Origin: Pseudomonas fulva
GTDB taxonomy: Bacteria; Pseudomonadota; Gammaproteobacteria; Pseudomonadales; Pseudomonadaceae
Assembly: GCF_023517795.1 (NCBI RefSeq)
Contig: NZ_CP082928.1
Location: 1,488,001 to 1,552,000 of the forward strand
Reading direction: 5' to 3'
DNA length: 64,000 bases
Shown here: piece after piece, positions 36,644 through 46,292 of the stretch
Layout: each line of letters begins with the position of its first letter
How positions within the stretch are numbered: the first letter of the stretch is position 1
Notes under the pieces: model-generated
The model's input: the letters and a program-made list of their open reading frames with translations, nothing else
What the model was told of the DNA's origin: nothing
Databases searched by the model: none
Made by a program: the position numbers and the translations under genes

Positions 36644-38071
36644 ATGACTCCCCTGATTTTGTCCGGCGGTAGCGGTTCGCGGCTCTGGCCGCTGTCGCGC
36701 AAGCTTTACCCCAAGCAGTTTCTGGCCCTGACCGGCGACCAGACGATGTTTCAGCAAACCCTTCAGCGGCTGGCCCACGAAGGCATGGGCAAGCCGATGA
36801 TCGTTTGCAACGAAAGTCATCGCTTCATGGTGAGCGAACAGCTGGCGGCCATCGACTGCCACGCCCAGACGATTCTTCTCGAGCCTTTCGGCCGCAATAC
36901 CGCGCCGGCAGTGGCAATCGCGGCGATGCACCTGCTCGCGGAGGGACGCGACGAGCTTCTGCTGGTACTGCCGGCCGACCACGTGATTGAGCAGCTGGGC
37001 ACCTTTCATCACGCACTGAGTGTCGCCCGCCAGGCTGCCGAGCAGGGTGAGCTGGTGCTGTTCGGGGTACCGGCTGAACGTCCGGAAACCGGTTACGGCT
37101 ACATCAAGGCCGGAGATTGCAGCGAACAGCTGCCAGCCGGCGTGCTGGCGGTCGAGCGTTTCGTCGAGAAGCCTGACCTGAGCAGCGCGAGCGAATTCGT
37201 GGCCAGCGGCGACTACTTCTGGAACAGCGGCATGTTCCTGTTCCGCTGCAGCCGCTACCTCGAAGAGCTGAAGCGTCACGACCCCGATATCTACGACACC
37301 TGCCAGTTGGCGCTCAGCCAGAGCGAAGCGGATCTGCAGTTCATCCGCATTGACCCGAACGCCTTCGCCTGCTGCCCGGACAACTCCATCGACTACGCGG
37401 TGATGGAAAAGGCCGAGCGCACCTGCGTCGTACCGCTGTCCGCCGGCTGGAACGATGTCGGCTCCTGGTCGGCAATCTGGGATGTGCAGGCCAAGGACGC
37501 CAACGGCAACAGCCACACCGGCGACGTCATGGTGCATGACAGCCGCAACTGCCTGGTTCACAGCGACCACAAGCTGGTCACCCTGGTCGGCCTCGACGAC
37601 GTGGTGGTTGTGGAAACCAAGGACGCTGTGATGGTTGCCCACAAGGATCGCGTGCAGGACGTCAAGCATCTGGTAAACGCCCTGTCGTCCCAGGGCAGGC
37701 CCGAAGCGGAGAACCACTGCGAGGTCTATCGCCCCTGGGGCAGCTACGACTCCATCGACAACGGCCACCGCTTCCAGGTCAAGCGCATCATGGTCAAACC
37801 CGGCGCCAGCCTGTCGCTGCAGAAACATCACCACCGGGCAGAGCACTGGATCGTGGTCACCGGCACGGCGAAAGTCACCTGCGACGACAAGACGTTCCTG
37901 CTCTCGGAAAACCAGTCGACCTACATCCCCATCGCCTCGGTACACCGCCTTGCCAACCCCGGGAAGATTCCCCTGGAGATCATCGAGGTGCAATCGGGCA
38001 GCTATCTGGGCGAGGACGATATCGAGCGTTTCGACGACGTATACGGCCGAACGGACGCCACGCTCAATTAA
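36644..38071 (+). CDS. algA: Mannose-1-phosphate guanylyltransferase / mannose-6-phosphate isomerase AlgA
   Basis: Bifunctional 475-residue enzyme: phosphomannose isomerase and GDP-mannose pyrophosphorylase. The N-terminal nucleotidyltransferase domain has LSGGSGSRLWPLSRKLYPKQFL and VERFVEKPDLSSA. The C-terminal cupin isomerase has GASLSLQKHHHRAEHWIVV and VTGTAKVTCDDKTFLL. AAGGAG precedes the ATG. In the known Pseudomonas and Azotobacter operons algA is last, whereas here it is second, 89 bp after algD. Because the PMI-GMP family also includes PslB/WbpW, the name rests on its position in the cluster. Confidence 0.92.
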   Translation: MTPLILSGGSGSRLWPLSRKLYPKQFLALTGDQTMFQQTLQRLAHEGMGKPMIVCNESHRFMVSEQLAAIDCHAQTILLEPFGRNTAPAVAIAAMHLLAEGRDELLLVLPADHVIEQLGTFHHALSVARQAAEQGELVLFGVPAERPETGYGYIKAGDCSEQLPAGVLAVERFVEKPDLSSASEFVASGDYFWNSGMFLFRCSRYLEELKRHDPDIYDTCQLALSQSEADLQFIRIDPNAFACCPDNSIDYAVMEKAERTCVVPLSAGWNDVGSWSAIWDVQAKDANGNSHTGDVMVHDSRNCLVHSDHKLVTLVGLDDVVVVETKDAVMVAHKDRVQDVKHLVNALSSQGRPEAENHCEVYRPWGSYDSIDNGHRFQVKRIMVKPGASLSLQKHHHRAEHWIVVTGTAKVTCDDKTFLLSENQSTYIPIASVHRLANPGKIPLEIIEVQSGSYLGEDDIERFDDVYGRTDATLN

Positions 38072-38146
38072 CACCCTCTTTCTCATCACCATCGGCTCAC
38101 CGCCGCGTGGCGATGAGGAGCGGTTTCAACAAAGGGATTAGAACAC

Positions 38147-39679
38147 ATGCGCAGGTATGTTTCCGGTGCACTGGATTGGATAGAAACATCAGCGATCTTT
38201 GGCAAGTTCTGCGGCTGGGCGTGTCTGTCCGCGCTGATCGCCCTGGCCGCCGAACTGGTTTCGCCGGAGTATCTGGACCCGTCGCACCAGAAATTCATCT
38301 TCATCATCGGTGCGCTGGGTATGTGGCGCTACGGCAACGCGGCCATTCACTACCTGCGCGGCATGTACTTCCTGCACTGGCGCTTTCCGCGCATGCGCAA
38401 GGCCGTGGAGCGCATGGGGCCGGCGGCGCTGCCCGATCACATGTTCATGATCGTGACGAGCTTTCGCATCCCGACCCACACCACCTTCAAGGTGTATCAG
38501 TCGGTGCTGCAGGAAGTGCAGCGCCTGCCGGTACCCTGCACCATCATCGCGTCGATCGTCGAGAAGGGTGACGAGAACTTCATCAAGGACATCATGCGCC
38601 AGGAAATCCAGGGCCGTGATGACATCAAGCTGATCATCGTGCGTGCCCGCGGCACCGGCAAACGCGACGGTCTGGCCCATGCGTTCCGTGCCCTGTCACG
38701 GCAGATGCCTCTGGAAAACGCCGTGGTCGGCGTGGTCGACGGCGACACCATGATGTTACCCGGCTGCGTCGAGCGGGCCGTGAGCCTGTTCGCCTACCTG
38801 CCCAGCGTCGGCGGCATCACCACCAATGAATTCTGCGAGGTGGAAGGCAGCACGCTGATGAAGCAGTGGCACACCATGCGCTTCGTGCAGCGGCACATCA
38901 ACATGTGCTCGATGGCCCTCTCCAAGCGGGTGCTGACGCTGACCGGGCGGCTGTCGTTCTTCCGCGCCAGCGTGATGACCAACCCGGAGTTCATCAAGGA
39001 TGTCGAAGCCGACTTCCTCGACCACTGGCGCCTGGGCCGCTTCCAGTTTTTGACCGGCGATGACAAGTCGTCTTGGTTCAGCCTGATGCGCGCCGGCTGG
39101 GACACCTTCTACGTTCCCGACAGCCACACCCTGACCGTCGAGCATCCGCCAGACAACAGCTTCCTGCGCGCGACCCGCCAGCTGATGTACCGCTGGTACG
39201 GCAACTCACTGCGCCAGAACTTCCGCGCCACCACGCTGCTGGGCATGGACCGCCTCGGGCTGTTCACCATGTACGTGCTGTACGACCAGCGCGTATCCAT
39301 GTGGACCTGCCTGATGGGCCTGTCCGCCTCAGTGGTCGCCGGCCTGCTGTTCGGCATCCAGTACCTGCTGCTCTATCTGTTCTGGGTGCTGCTGTCGCGC
39401 ACGCTGGTGACGCTGCTGTTCTTCTTCGCCAATCACCCGGTGTCGCCGGTTTACCCGTTCGTTCTTTATTACAACCAGATCGTCGGTTCGGCGATGAAGG
39501 TTTACACCATGTTCCACATGGATCGGCAGAGCTGGACGCGGCAGAAAACCACGCTCGGCAATGGCAGCGGCAATTTCGATGCTGCCCTCAACCGCTGGAC
39601 CTCGAAAGCGATGCTGCTGTCTTCGCTGGCCATTTTCTTCGGGGTCATCTCGGTCCTGATCGACTTCACGAAACCTTAA
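38147..39679 (+). CDS. alg8: Alginate polymerase catalytic subunit Alg8
   Basis: A 510-residue inner-membrane GT2 synthase. Two N-terminal membrane segments precede the cytoplasmic catalytic domain, with RARGTGKRDGLAHAFRAL, the acceptor-side DGD in VGVVDGDTMMLPG, and the processive-enzyme motif ATRQLMYRWYGN (QxxRW-like). C-terminal membrane helices follow. It polymerises mannuronate from GDP-ManA and needs c-di-GMP bound to Alg44. Motifs needed for catalysis appear intact. Fourteen bases separate it from alg44. Confidence 0.95.
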   Translation: MRRYVSGALDWIETSAIFGKFCGWACLSALIALAAELVSPEYLDPSHQKFIFIIGALGMWRYGNAAIHYLRGMYFLHWRFPRMRKAVERMGPAALPDHMFMIVTSFRIPTHTTFKVYQSVLQEVQRLPVPCTIIASIVEKGDENFIKDIMRQEIQGRDDIKLIIVRARGTGKRDGLAHAFRALSRQMPLENAVVGVVDGDTMMLPGCVERAVSLFAYLPSVGGITTNEFCEVEGSTLMKQWHTMRFVQRHINMCSMALSKRVLTLTGRLSFFRASVMTNPEFIKDVEADFLDHWRLGRFQFLTGDDKSSWFSLMRAGWDTFYVPDSHTLTVEHPPDNSFLRATRQLMYRWYGNSLRQNFRATTLLGMDRLGLFTMYVLYDQRVSMWTCLMGLSASVVAGLLFGIQYLLLYLFWVLLSRTLVTLLFFFANHPVSPVYPFVLYYNQIVGSAMKVYTMFHMDRQSWTRQKTTLGNGSGNFDAALNRWTSKAMLLSSLAIFFGVISVLIDFTKP

Positions 39680-39692
39680 GTAGGCGACTGCT

Positions 39693-40835
39693 ATGACCTC
39701 TTCAGTCTTACCCACCAATGTCGTACACGAAGCCATCGACGAACGTCAGTACGTGCGCACCAAGATCCCGGCCAAGGTACTGCTCGACGGCAATGGTCTG
39801 AAAAATCTGGAATGCGAGATCCAGGATATTTCCCTCGGCGGCCTGGGCCTAATCTACGACCGGCCGCTGACGATAGGCAGCCTGTTCAATGCCTCGATCC
39901 GCCTCAAGCTGAATCAGATCGACCTGAGCATTGATGCCAAGATCAAGATCGTTTCCCAGCGTGGTCACGAAGTCGGCGCCGAATTCGTCGACCTCGATCG
40001 CCAGAAGCGCGACATCCTGCGCTACATCATCAGCGCCTACATGTCCGGCGAAATCGCCGACATCAACGGCCTGTTCAACGTGATGCAGCGCGAGAACTAC
40101 ATCAAGGAGCGCAAGCAGAAGCACAACAGCTCGCGCACCGCGGGCGACCGCCTCAAGGCGGCAGTCGGCACCTTGCTGTTCTTGGGCCTTGGCCTGGCGG
40201 CGATCGGCCTGATCGCCTACAAGAGCTACCTGCTGTTCTTCCGCGTGCAGGCGGCCCAAGCCATCGTCAGCGCCAACGCCTACGTGGTTGCCATGCCCGA
40301 CAATGGCTACGTTAAGTACCTGCTCAAGCCCGAGCAGAGGCAGGTCAAGGTGGGCGAGCCGGTGGCCAGCGTGTCCAGCCAACTGGCCGCGACCTTCACC
40401 ACGCCGTCCGACATTCAGGCCCTGGCCAACCTGTCGCAGACCGACCTGCAGCTGCTGATGGGCCGCGCGCTGATCGAAACGGTGATCGCCAGCCCGTGCG
40501 ATTGCGACGTGTTCTTCCCCGGCCAGAAGCTCGATGGCTACGCCTACAAATATGCCCCGCTGATGCACCTGCTGCCGCGCAACGAAGGTCTGTTCGTCAA
40601 GGCCACGATCCCGTTCGACCAGTTGGACAAGATGGCGCGCGTCGACTCGGTACGCATGCAGGTGCTGGGCATCGACGAGCCGATCAACGGCAGCGTCGTG
40701 TCCAGCAGTGTCGATGAGCAGAACCAGACCCTGGTGCTGACCATCAAGCCCGAGCGCGAGCTGCCACGCGACGCCTATCAGAAGCCGGTGTCCGTGGATC
40801 TGTTCCTCGGCCTGCCAATGACCGCGCAGCTCTAA
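39693..40835 (+). CDS. alg44: Alginate synthesis c-di-GMP receptor Alg44
   Basis: 380 residues. The N-terminal PilZ domain (about 15-115) has RQYVR (RxxxR) and DISLGG (D/NxSxxG), both needed to bind c-di-GMP. One membrane segment is near 158-182 (TLLFLGLGLAAIGLIAYKSYLLFF in part), followed by a periplasmic HlyD/MFP-like domain (about 190-380). It activates Alg8 and may link it to the export machinery. The conserved PilZ residues imply that polymer output here depends on c-di-GMP. A diguanylate cyclase is encoded 8 kb upstream. Confidence 0.94.
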   Translation: MTSSVLPTNVVHEAIDERQYVRTKIPAKVLLDGNGLKNLECEIQDISLGGLGLIYDRPLTIGSLFNASIRLKLNQIDLSIDAKIKIVSQRGHEVGAEFVDLDRQKRDILRYIISAYMSGEIADINGLFNVMQRENYIKERKQKHNSSRTAGDRLKAAVGTLLFLGLGLAAIGLIAYKSYLLFFRVQAAQAIVSANAYVVAMPDNGYVKYLLKPEQRQVKVGEPVASVSSQLAATFTTPSDIQALANLSQTDLQLLMGRALIETVIASPCDCDVFFPGQKLDGYAYKYAPLMHLLPRNEGLFVKATIPFDQLDKMARVDSVRMQVLGIDEPINGSVVSSSVDEQNQTLVLTIKPERELPRDAYQKPVSVDLFLGLPMTAQL

Positions 40836-40844
40836 GGGTCGACC

Positions 40845-42302
40845 ATGAAGCGGCTACCGCCTTACGCCACCCTGCTCAGCAGCACACTGCTGAGCATCAG
40901 CCTCAGCGCAGCGGCCGTCGCCGGGCAGAGCCTGGAGCAGATTCGTTACGCGCTGTTCAAGGACCCAGCTGCGCCGGTAGAGGCGGATCTGCGCGTGCTG
41001 GCCGAACGGGATCGGGCGGCCCAGCACCTGCTGGGCAACGTCCTGGCCGGCGACCCGGCGCGATCCCGCGAGGCCGCCCGGCTATACCAGGCGGCGTTCG
41101 ATGACGGGCGCGGGGACATCGCCGCTCTTGGCTCGCTCGCCCGGTTGCTGGATCGCAGCCCGCGCCTGCGCCTGGAGCTGGCCGTCTACATGGCCGACGC
41201 ATTGCGGCGTTTCGCCCACGAGCGCGACGTAAGCAGCCTCAACACCAGCCTGGAAGTCTTCGTCAGTTACCCGCAGCTGTTCAGCGCTGCTGAAGTGAAC
41301 GACCTGATCGGCCTCTATGATCGTTCCTGCCTGGTGCAGTGCAGCAGCGACTTCTACCGGGCCGTGCTGGCCGAGCGGCAGCAGCAGCCGGACGCTGCCA
41401 GAACTTGGTACGAACGGGCGATGATGAGCGACGTGCGCGCCGTGGATCGTTACTACCAGTTGCTCGGCGAACAACGTGACCCGCTGTTCGCCGCCTTTGC
41501 GCGCAGCCGGGTCGGCGAAGCCAATCGCATGCCGGTCGAGGTGGTACACCGCATTGGCACCCAGCTCGACAGCATCAGCGCCGAGCGATCGGTGGGCTTG
41601 CGCTACCCGCTGCCGCCCAGCCAGGCCGAACTTGATCGGCTGCCCGAAGCGCAGCGCACCGCTCGCCGCGAACAGATCGACCAGGTTCGCACGCAGATCG
41701 AAAACGAAGCCAAGACGCTGCGCGGCGACGCGCTGCTCTGGCTGGACAGTGCCGTGAACCGGGGCTGGGTGCCGGCCATGGTGGCCAAGGTCAACTTCAT
41801 GACCTCGTCGCCGACCGAAAACAGCGCCGAGGACACGGCGGCGCTGATCGACCGCATCGCGCAAAGCGAGCCGACACGCGCCAAGGCGCTGCGTGTCTCG
41901 CTATATCTGGTGACCAGCTGGACCACCCTCGATCCCTACAAGGCCCAGGCGCTGATCAACGAGCTCGCCGCCAGCGGTTACCGCGATGCCAAGCTGCTGC
42001 AGGGCGACCTGTACAGCCACGGTGGCCTCGACGAGCCCGACCAGCAAAAAGCGCTGGCGATCTACCAGCGCATCGCAGCAGGCGGCTCGTCCACCGCCTA
42101 CTACCGAATGGCGTCGGTGTACGCCAGCGCCCGGGCGATCTGCTACGAGCCGGTCAAGGCTTACGCCTATGCGCGGGTGGCCGTCGACTACGGCGACAGC
42201 CGCGCTCGCAGCCTGGCGCTCGAACTGCAGCGCACGCTTTCTCAGGCCGAGCTCGAAAACGCTCAAATCATGCAAGCCACTCTGCTCAAGGATGCGCCGT
42301 GA
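40845..42302 (+). CDS. algK: Alginate export scaffold AlgK (Sel1/TPR repeats), no lipobox
   Basis: 485 residues. A signal peptide of about 26 residues ends ...SAAAVAG with no Cys at the cut, so the usual lipidation site of AlgK is missing. The mature chain is made of TPR/Sel1-like repeats, clear at the C-terminus (ALINELAASGYRDAKLLQGDLY; QQKALAIYQRIAAGGSSTAYYRM). AlgK normally sits on the inner face of the outer membrane and positions AlgE. Without a lipid it could be soluble in the periplasm or held by AlgE, AlgX or other partners. The stop overlaps the algE start by one base (TGATG). Confidence 0.85.
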   Translation: MKRLPPYATLLSSTLLSISLSAAAVAGQSLEQIRYALFKDPAAPVEADLRVLAERDRAAQHLLGNVLAGDPARSREAARLYQAAFDDGRGDIAALGSLARLLDRSPRLRLELAVYMADALRRFAHERDVSSLNTSLEVFVSYPQLFSAAEVNDLIGLYDRSCLVQCSSDFYRAVLAERQQQPDAARTWYERAMMSDVRAVDRYYQLLGEQRDPLFAAFARSRVGEANRMPVEVVHRIGTQLDSISAERSVGLRYPLPPSQAELDRLPEAQRTARREQIDQVRTQIENEAKTLRGDALLWLDSAVNRGWVPAMVAKVNFMTSSPTENSAEDTAALIDRIAQSEPTRAKALRVSLYLVTSWTTLDPYKAQALINELAASGYRDAKLLQGDLYSHGGLDEPDQQKALAIYQRIAAGGSSTAYYRMASVYASARAICYEPVKAYAYARVAVDYGDSRARSLALELQRTLSQAELENAQIMQATLLKDAP

Positions 42303-43723
42303 TGAACCCCAGCAAGCTTTACGGTCTGAGTGCGCTGACGCTCGCCCTGCTCCACCCACAAGCCTGGGCGCAAGACGAGAGCGCACCGGCCATGCCCTTC
42401 ACCGAACCGGTGGTAACGTCGGAGGTGTTCCACAAGCTGACCCTGCAAACCGGTTACGGCCCGCAGGACTCGACCGTCGGCAATAAACGCGAGAGCTTCC
42501 AGAGCTACCGCTACGAGCCCTCGTTCACCTGGTACTCACCCGAAAAACGCTGGGCCAAGTGGCAGGTTTTCGGGCGGGCCTGGATCAACTACGAAACCAG
42601 CCAGGCGTCCACCGGCCTGCAGGACGACAACAACAGCAACCGTGAGGCGCGTGAACGGCCCGAGCATTTCTATTCCGAACTGCGCGAGCTGTACGTGCGC
42701 CGCAACCTGCTTGGCGACGACCCGCGCTACTCGCTGACCGTGGGTCGCCAGAGCTACTCGGACAAGTACGGCATCTGGTGGGACGACACCTTCGAGTCGG
42801 TGCGTTTCAACTATCAGGACAGCATCGGCAGCGGCTTCCTCGCCGCCGGCAAGAAGTTCTATTACTACAACACCGATATCAACATCCTCGACGAGACCGA
42901 CAAGGACATCTTCTACGCGCTGGGCGAATACGCCTGGCGCTGGCGTCAGGGGCATACGGCCGGTGTGCGCTTGCTGTATGAAAACGACTATTCGGACAGC
43001 GACATCAATGACCGCCAGGACTTCAAGGGCCTGCGCGCCGGCCTGTTCTTCGACGGCCAGAACCTCGACCTGACGCCGCTCAGCGACTATCACCTGGAGC
43101 TGGCGACACTGCGCGGCGACATCGACAGCACCGACGGCAACGGCGTGCAGAGCAGCGCCGACACGCGCGGCTGGGCAGTGCTCGGCGAGGTCGGCAAGCG
43201 CTTTCAGGAGCTGCCCTGGACGCCACGCTTCGCCCTGCGCGGCGGTATCACCGACAAGCCCGATGACGAGAACGACGGCTTTTACCTCAACCGCATCCAG
43301 TCCGACCGCGTCGTCGATCCGCAGCGTTACAGCTCACGCCTGATCAGCTCGTTCATCAACGTCAACGTGCGCAACCTGCAGTACTACGGTTTCGCCCTGG
43401 AAACCCAGCCGACACCGCGTACCTCACTGGACTTCAAGGTCAGCGACCTCTACCTGCGCAACGAGAATGGCGAGCTGCCCATTCGCATCGACCGCGAGCA
43501 ACGTCAGGGCCGCAACCAGCAAATCGCCCTGGGCACCAACCACGGGCGCAACGTCGGTCAGGTGGTGGACGTGAACTACTACTGGCGCATGTTCCCCATC
43601 GCCCACGAAGGCAAACACCTGAACCTCAACACCCTGGTCAGCGCCAGCTACCTGCGCGCGGGCGAGGCCGTGGCGAGCGGCGACGACTACCAGCTGACGC
43701 TGGGCATCGTGATTCGCTACTAA
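42302..43723 (+). CDS. algE: Outer-membrane alginate porin AlgE
   Basis: 473 residues from ATG 42302 (a GTG at 42299 is also possible). A signal peptide (...LLHPQAWA, about 22 residues) precedes a large beta-barrel, with alternating strands ending in the aromatic-terminated LTLGIVIRY, as expected for BAM substrates. Recognisable segments are SFTWYSPEKRWAKWQVFGRAWINYETSQ in part and YVRRNLLGDDPRYSLTVGRQSYSD. It forms the secretion pore for the polymer and works with AlgK. The length is close to the 490 of P. aeruginosa AlgE. Confidence 0.93.
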   Translation: MNPSKLYGLSALTLALLHPQAWAQDESAPAMPFTEPVVTSEVFHKLTLQTGYGPQDSTVGNKRESFQSYRYEPSFTWYSPEKRWAKWQVFGRAWINYETSQASTGLQDDNNSNREARERPEHFYSELRELYVRRNLLGDDPRYSLTVGRQSYSDKYGIWWDDTFESVRFNYQDSIGSGFLAAGKKFYYYNTDINILDETDKDIFYALGEYAWRWRQGHTAGVRLLYENDYSDSDINDRQDFKGLRAGLFFDGQNLDLTPLSDYHLELATLRGDIDSTDGNGVQSSADTRGWAVLGEVGKRFQELPWTPRFALRGGITDKPDDENDGFYLNRIQSDRVVDPQRYSSRLISSFINVNVRNLQYYGFALETQPTPRTSLDFKVSDLYLRNENGELPIRIDREQRQGRNQQIALGTNHGRNVGQVVDVNYYWRMFPIAHEGKHLNLNTLVSASYLRAGEAVASGDDYQLTLGIVIRY

Positions 43724-43736
43724 GGACGCCTGGATC

Positions 43737-45164
43737 ATGGTCTTCTCATCCAACACCTTCCTGTTTCTGTTCCTGCCGATCTTCCTGATCTGCTATTACC
43801 TGGCGCGCCCGGCGTGGCGCTCCGGCGTGATCGTGCTGGGCAGCTACCTGTTCTACGCCTGGTGGCGCCCGGACTTCCTGCTGCTTTTCTTCGCCATCAC
43901 CTACTGGAACTACTGGTTCGGGCTGCGCATCAAGACCCAGCTCGATCAGGGCAACAAACCCCGGGCGTTCCGGCTGCTGTGGCTGGGCATCGCCGGCAAT
44001 CTGTCGACACTGGGCTATTTCAAGTACGCCAACTTCGGCGTCGAGGTGATCGCCGCGGCGCTGCAGCCGCTGGGCATTAACACCTTCACCCTGGAGCACA
44101 TCATCCTGCCGCTGGGCATCTCGTTCTATGTGTTCCATGCCCTGAGCTATATCGTCGACATCTACCGCAAGGACGCCGAACCCACCAATAACCTGGTCGA
44201 CTTCGCCGCCTTCGTGGCGCTGTTTCCGCACCTGGTAGCCGGCCCCATCCTGCGTTACAGCCTGCTGGCGCCCCAGCTGCGGCAGCGCACACACTCCATG
44301 GAGTTGTTCTCGCTGGGGGTCAGCCGCTTCATGCTGGGCTTCATCATGAAAGTGCTGATCGCCGACTCCCTGGCGCCGATGAACGCGCTGTTCATCCGCG
44401 AACCAGAGCTGCAACTCACCGATGCCTGGTTCGGCCTGTTCATCTCCACGCTGCAGCTGTATTTCGACTTTGCCGGCTACAGCAACATGGCCATCGGCTT
44501 GGCGCTGATGATGGGTTTCAGGTTCGCCGAGAACTTCAATCAGCCCTACGTCTCGCAAAGCGTCACCGAATTCTGGCAACGCTGGCACATGACCCTCGCC
44601 CACTTCCTGCGCGATTACGTCTATATGCCGCTGGTACGCAAACGTATCGCCGGGCCGATGGCAGCGCTGGTGTACACCATGCTGCTGTCCGGCGTGTGGC
44701 ATGGCGCGAGTTTCGCGTTCGTCTGCTGGGGTCTGTTCTTCGGCGTGGCCATGGTGGTCGAGCGCAAACTGGGGATCGCCACCAAGATCAACACGCCCTA
44801 CAACCTGCTACGCAACATGCGCACCTGCCTGCTGATCGGCCTGAGCATGCCGCTGTTCTTCACCAGCAACATGGCCCACAGCCTGGACATCTACGCCGGC
44901 CTGTTCGGCCTCAATGGCCTTGGCTCGCTGGACCTCTACACCCTGGGCGCATCGCGCATGGCCATCGCCTTCGTAACGCTTGCCGTTATTTGGCTGGTGC
45001 TGGCCGGCATCAACAACGTGCGTTTCTATGCAGGCAACAAGACCGGCTACTTCATGCGCCACGTTGGCGGCGTGCAGAGCCTGCTGCTGTGGTGCGGTTT
45101 TCTGCTCTCGCTCAGCAGCCTGGCGGCGAACTCCTTCTCCCCGTTCCTCTACTTCCAGTTCTAG
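43737..45164 (+). CDS. algI: MBOAT O-acetyltransferase AlgI
   Basis: 475 residues with about ten or more membrane segments; a membrane-bound O-acyltransferase that passes acetyl groups across the inner membrane for polymer acetylation. The invariant MBOAT His is in MLLSGVWHGASFAFVCWG, preceded by EFWQRWHMTLAHFLRDYVYMPLV. The start MVFSSNTFLFLFLPIFLICYY is the family hallmark. It directly follows algE, 13 bp away, without the algG-algX-algL block found there in standard operons. algJ follows by 9 bp. Confidence 0.94.
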   Translation: MVFSSNTFLFLFLPIFLICYYLARPAWRSGVIVLGSYLFYAWWRPDFLLLFFAITYWNYWFGLRIKTQLDQGNKPRAFRLLWLGIAGNLSTLGYFKYANFGVEVIAAALQPLGINTFTLEHIILPLGISFYVFHALSYIVDIYRKDAEPTNNLVDFAAFVALFPHLVAGPILRYSLLAPQLRQRTHSMELFSLGVSRFMLGFIMKVLIADSLAPMNALFIREPELQLTDAWFGLFISTLQLYFDFAGYSNMAIGLALMMGFRFAENFNQPYVSQSVTEFWQRWHMTLAHFLRDYVYMPLVRKRIAGPMAALVYTMLLSGVWHGASFAFVCWGLFFGVAMVVERKLGIATKINTPYNLLRNMRTCLLIGLSMPLFFTSNMAHSLDIYAGLFGLNGLGSLDLYTLGASRMAIAFVTLAVIWLVLAGINNVRFYAGNKTGYFMRHVGGVQSLLLWCGFLLSLSSLAANSFSPFLYFQF

Positions 45165-45173
45165 GAGAGCACC

Positions 45174-46277
45174 ATGTTTCCGGTGATGAGTTCGGCCCAC
45201 AAACTCAACGGCTACCTGTTCTGCCTGATGATGGCCGGCATGCTGCTGTATTCGCTGCCCACCGTATTCAGTTTCGGCAAGTCACAGACCGATGCGCTGT
45301 CGCTGTTCATGGACGGCAAGCTGCTGCGCAAATTCGAGCAGCGTTACGACAAGGACATTTTCCTGCGCGATCCGTCGGTCAGGCTGTGGGCCGACATCCA
45401 GTATCGGGTGTTCGGCGAAGGCAGTGCCGGCGTGGTGCTGGGCAAGGATGGCTGGCTGTATACCAACCAGGAATACCTGATTCCCAACGACCTTGATACC
45501 AACCTGAACCACCAACTGGACAGGATCGCCAAGGTGCAGCAGCTGCTGCAGGCGCACGGCAAGCGCCTGGTCATGCTGCCGGTGCCGATGAAGCTGGATA
45601 TCTATGCCGAACATGCCCGCTCGCCAGCCGATCCGCGGGCACTGGATCTGTACCAGCGATTCGTCAGCGAACTGGGCCAGCGTCAGATCGACACCGCAGC
45701 GCTGCAACAAGCTTTCAAACGCCAACGAGGCGAAACCGATCTGTTCGTGCGCACCGATACGCACTGGAGCCCGGCAGGCGCTCGGCTGGCCGCTCAGGAG
45801 CTGGTCAGGCAGTACCCGCAGCTGCGTAGTGAGCACCCCTACGTCAGCCGTCAGGTGGGTGAAAAAGCCCTCAAGGGCGACCTGCTGAACTACGTGCAGT
45901 TCGCCCCGGCCCTGGCACCCCAGCTGTTCGACAACGTCACCATCGCGCTCTACGAGACCACCAACGATGCGCAGGATGTCAGTGAAGACAGCCTGTTCGG
46001 TGAACAGCAGCAGCCCATCGCCCTGGTGGGCTCGAGCTACAGCAAGATCGACGACTGGAACTTCGTCGGCTTTCTCAAGGAAGCGATGCAAAACGATCTG
46101 GTCAGCGTGGCCGTGGAGGCCCGTGGGCCGTTCCAAGCCATGGACGAGTTCACCGCCAGCGATCTGCTGAGCAACCCGCACATCCAGACCGTGATCTGGG
46201 AGTTTCCAGTACGCACCGTGCTCGCCCAGCGCGACGGCACCAAAAGCTGGCAAACCGCCCAGCACCACCCCTTCTAA
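45174..46277 (+). CDS. algJ: Alginate O-acetylation protein AlgJ
   Basis: A 367-residue periplasmic SGNH-type acetylesterase/transferase with an N-terminal membrane anchor (YLFCLMMAGMLLYSLPTVFSF). Catalytic Asp and His are in RTDTHWSPAGARLAA (DxHW), and the Ser is in IALVGSSYSKIDDWNFVGFL. Other conserved text is FLRDPSVRLWADIQYRVFGEG. It relays acetyl groups from AlgI, possibly to AlgX. The catalytic triad looks complete. It is 15 bp from algF. Confidence 0.93.
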   Translation: MFPVMSSAHKLNGYLFCLMMAGMLLYSLPTVFSFGKSQTDALSLFMDGKLLRKFEQRYDKDIFLRDPSVRLWADIQYRVFGEGSAGVVLGKDGWLYTNQEYLIPNDLDTNLNHQLDRIAKVQQLLQAHGKRLVMLPVPMKLDIYAEHARSPADPRALDLYQRFVSELGQRQIDTAALQQAFKRQRGETDLFVRTDTHWSPAGARLAAQELVRQYPQLRSEHPYVSRQVGEKALKGDLLNYVQFAPALAPQLFDNVTIALYETTNDAQDVSEDSLFGEQQQPIALVGSSYSKIDDWNFVGFLKEAMQNDLVSVAVEARGPFQAMDEFTASDLLSNPHIQTVIWEFPVRTVLAQRDGTKSWQTAQHHPF

Positions 46278-46292
46278 CGTCGAGGACATATC

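Noticed and set aside
36281..38092. 603-codon frame antisense to algA and part of algD
   Set aside because: Shadow frame of real genes on the plus strand; no recognisable protein features.
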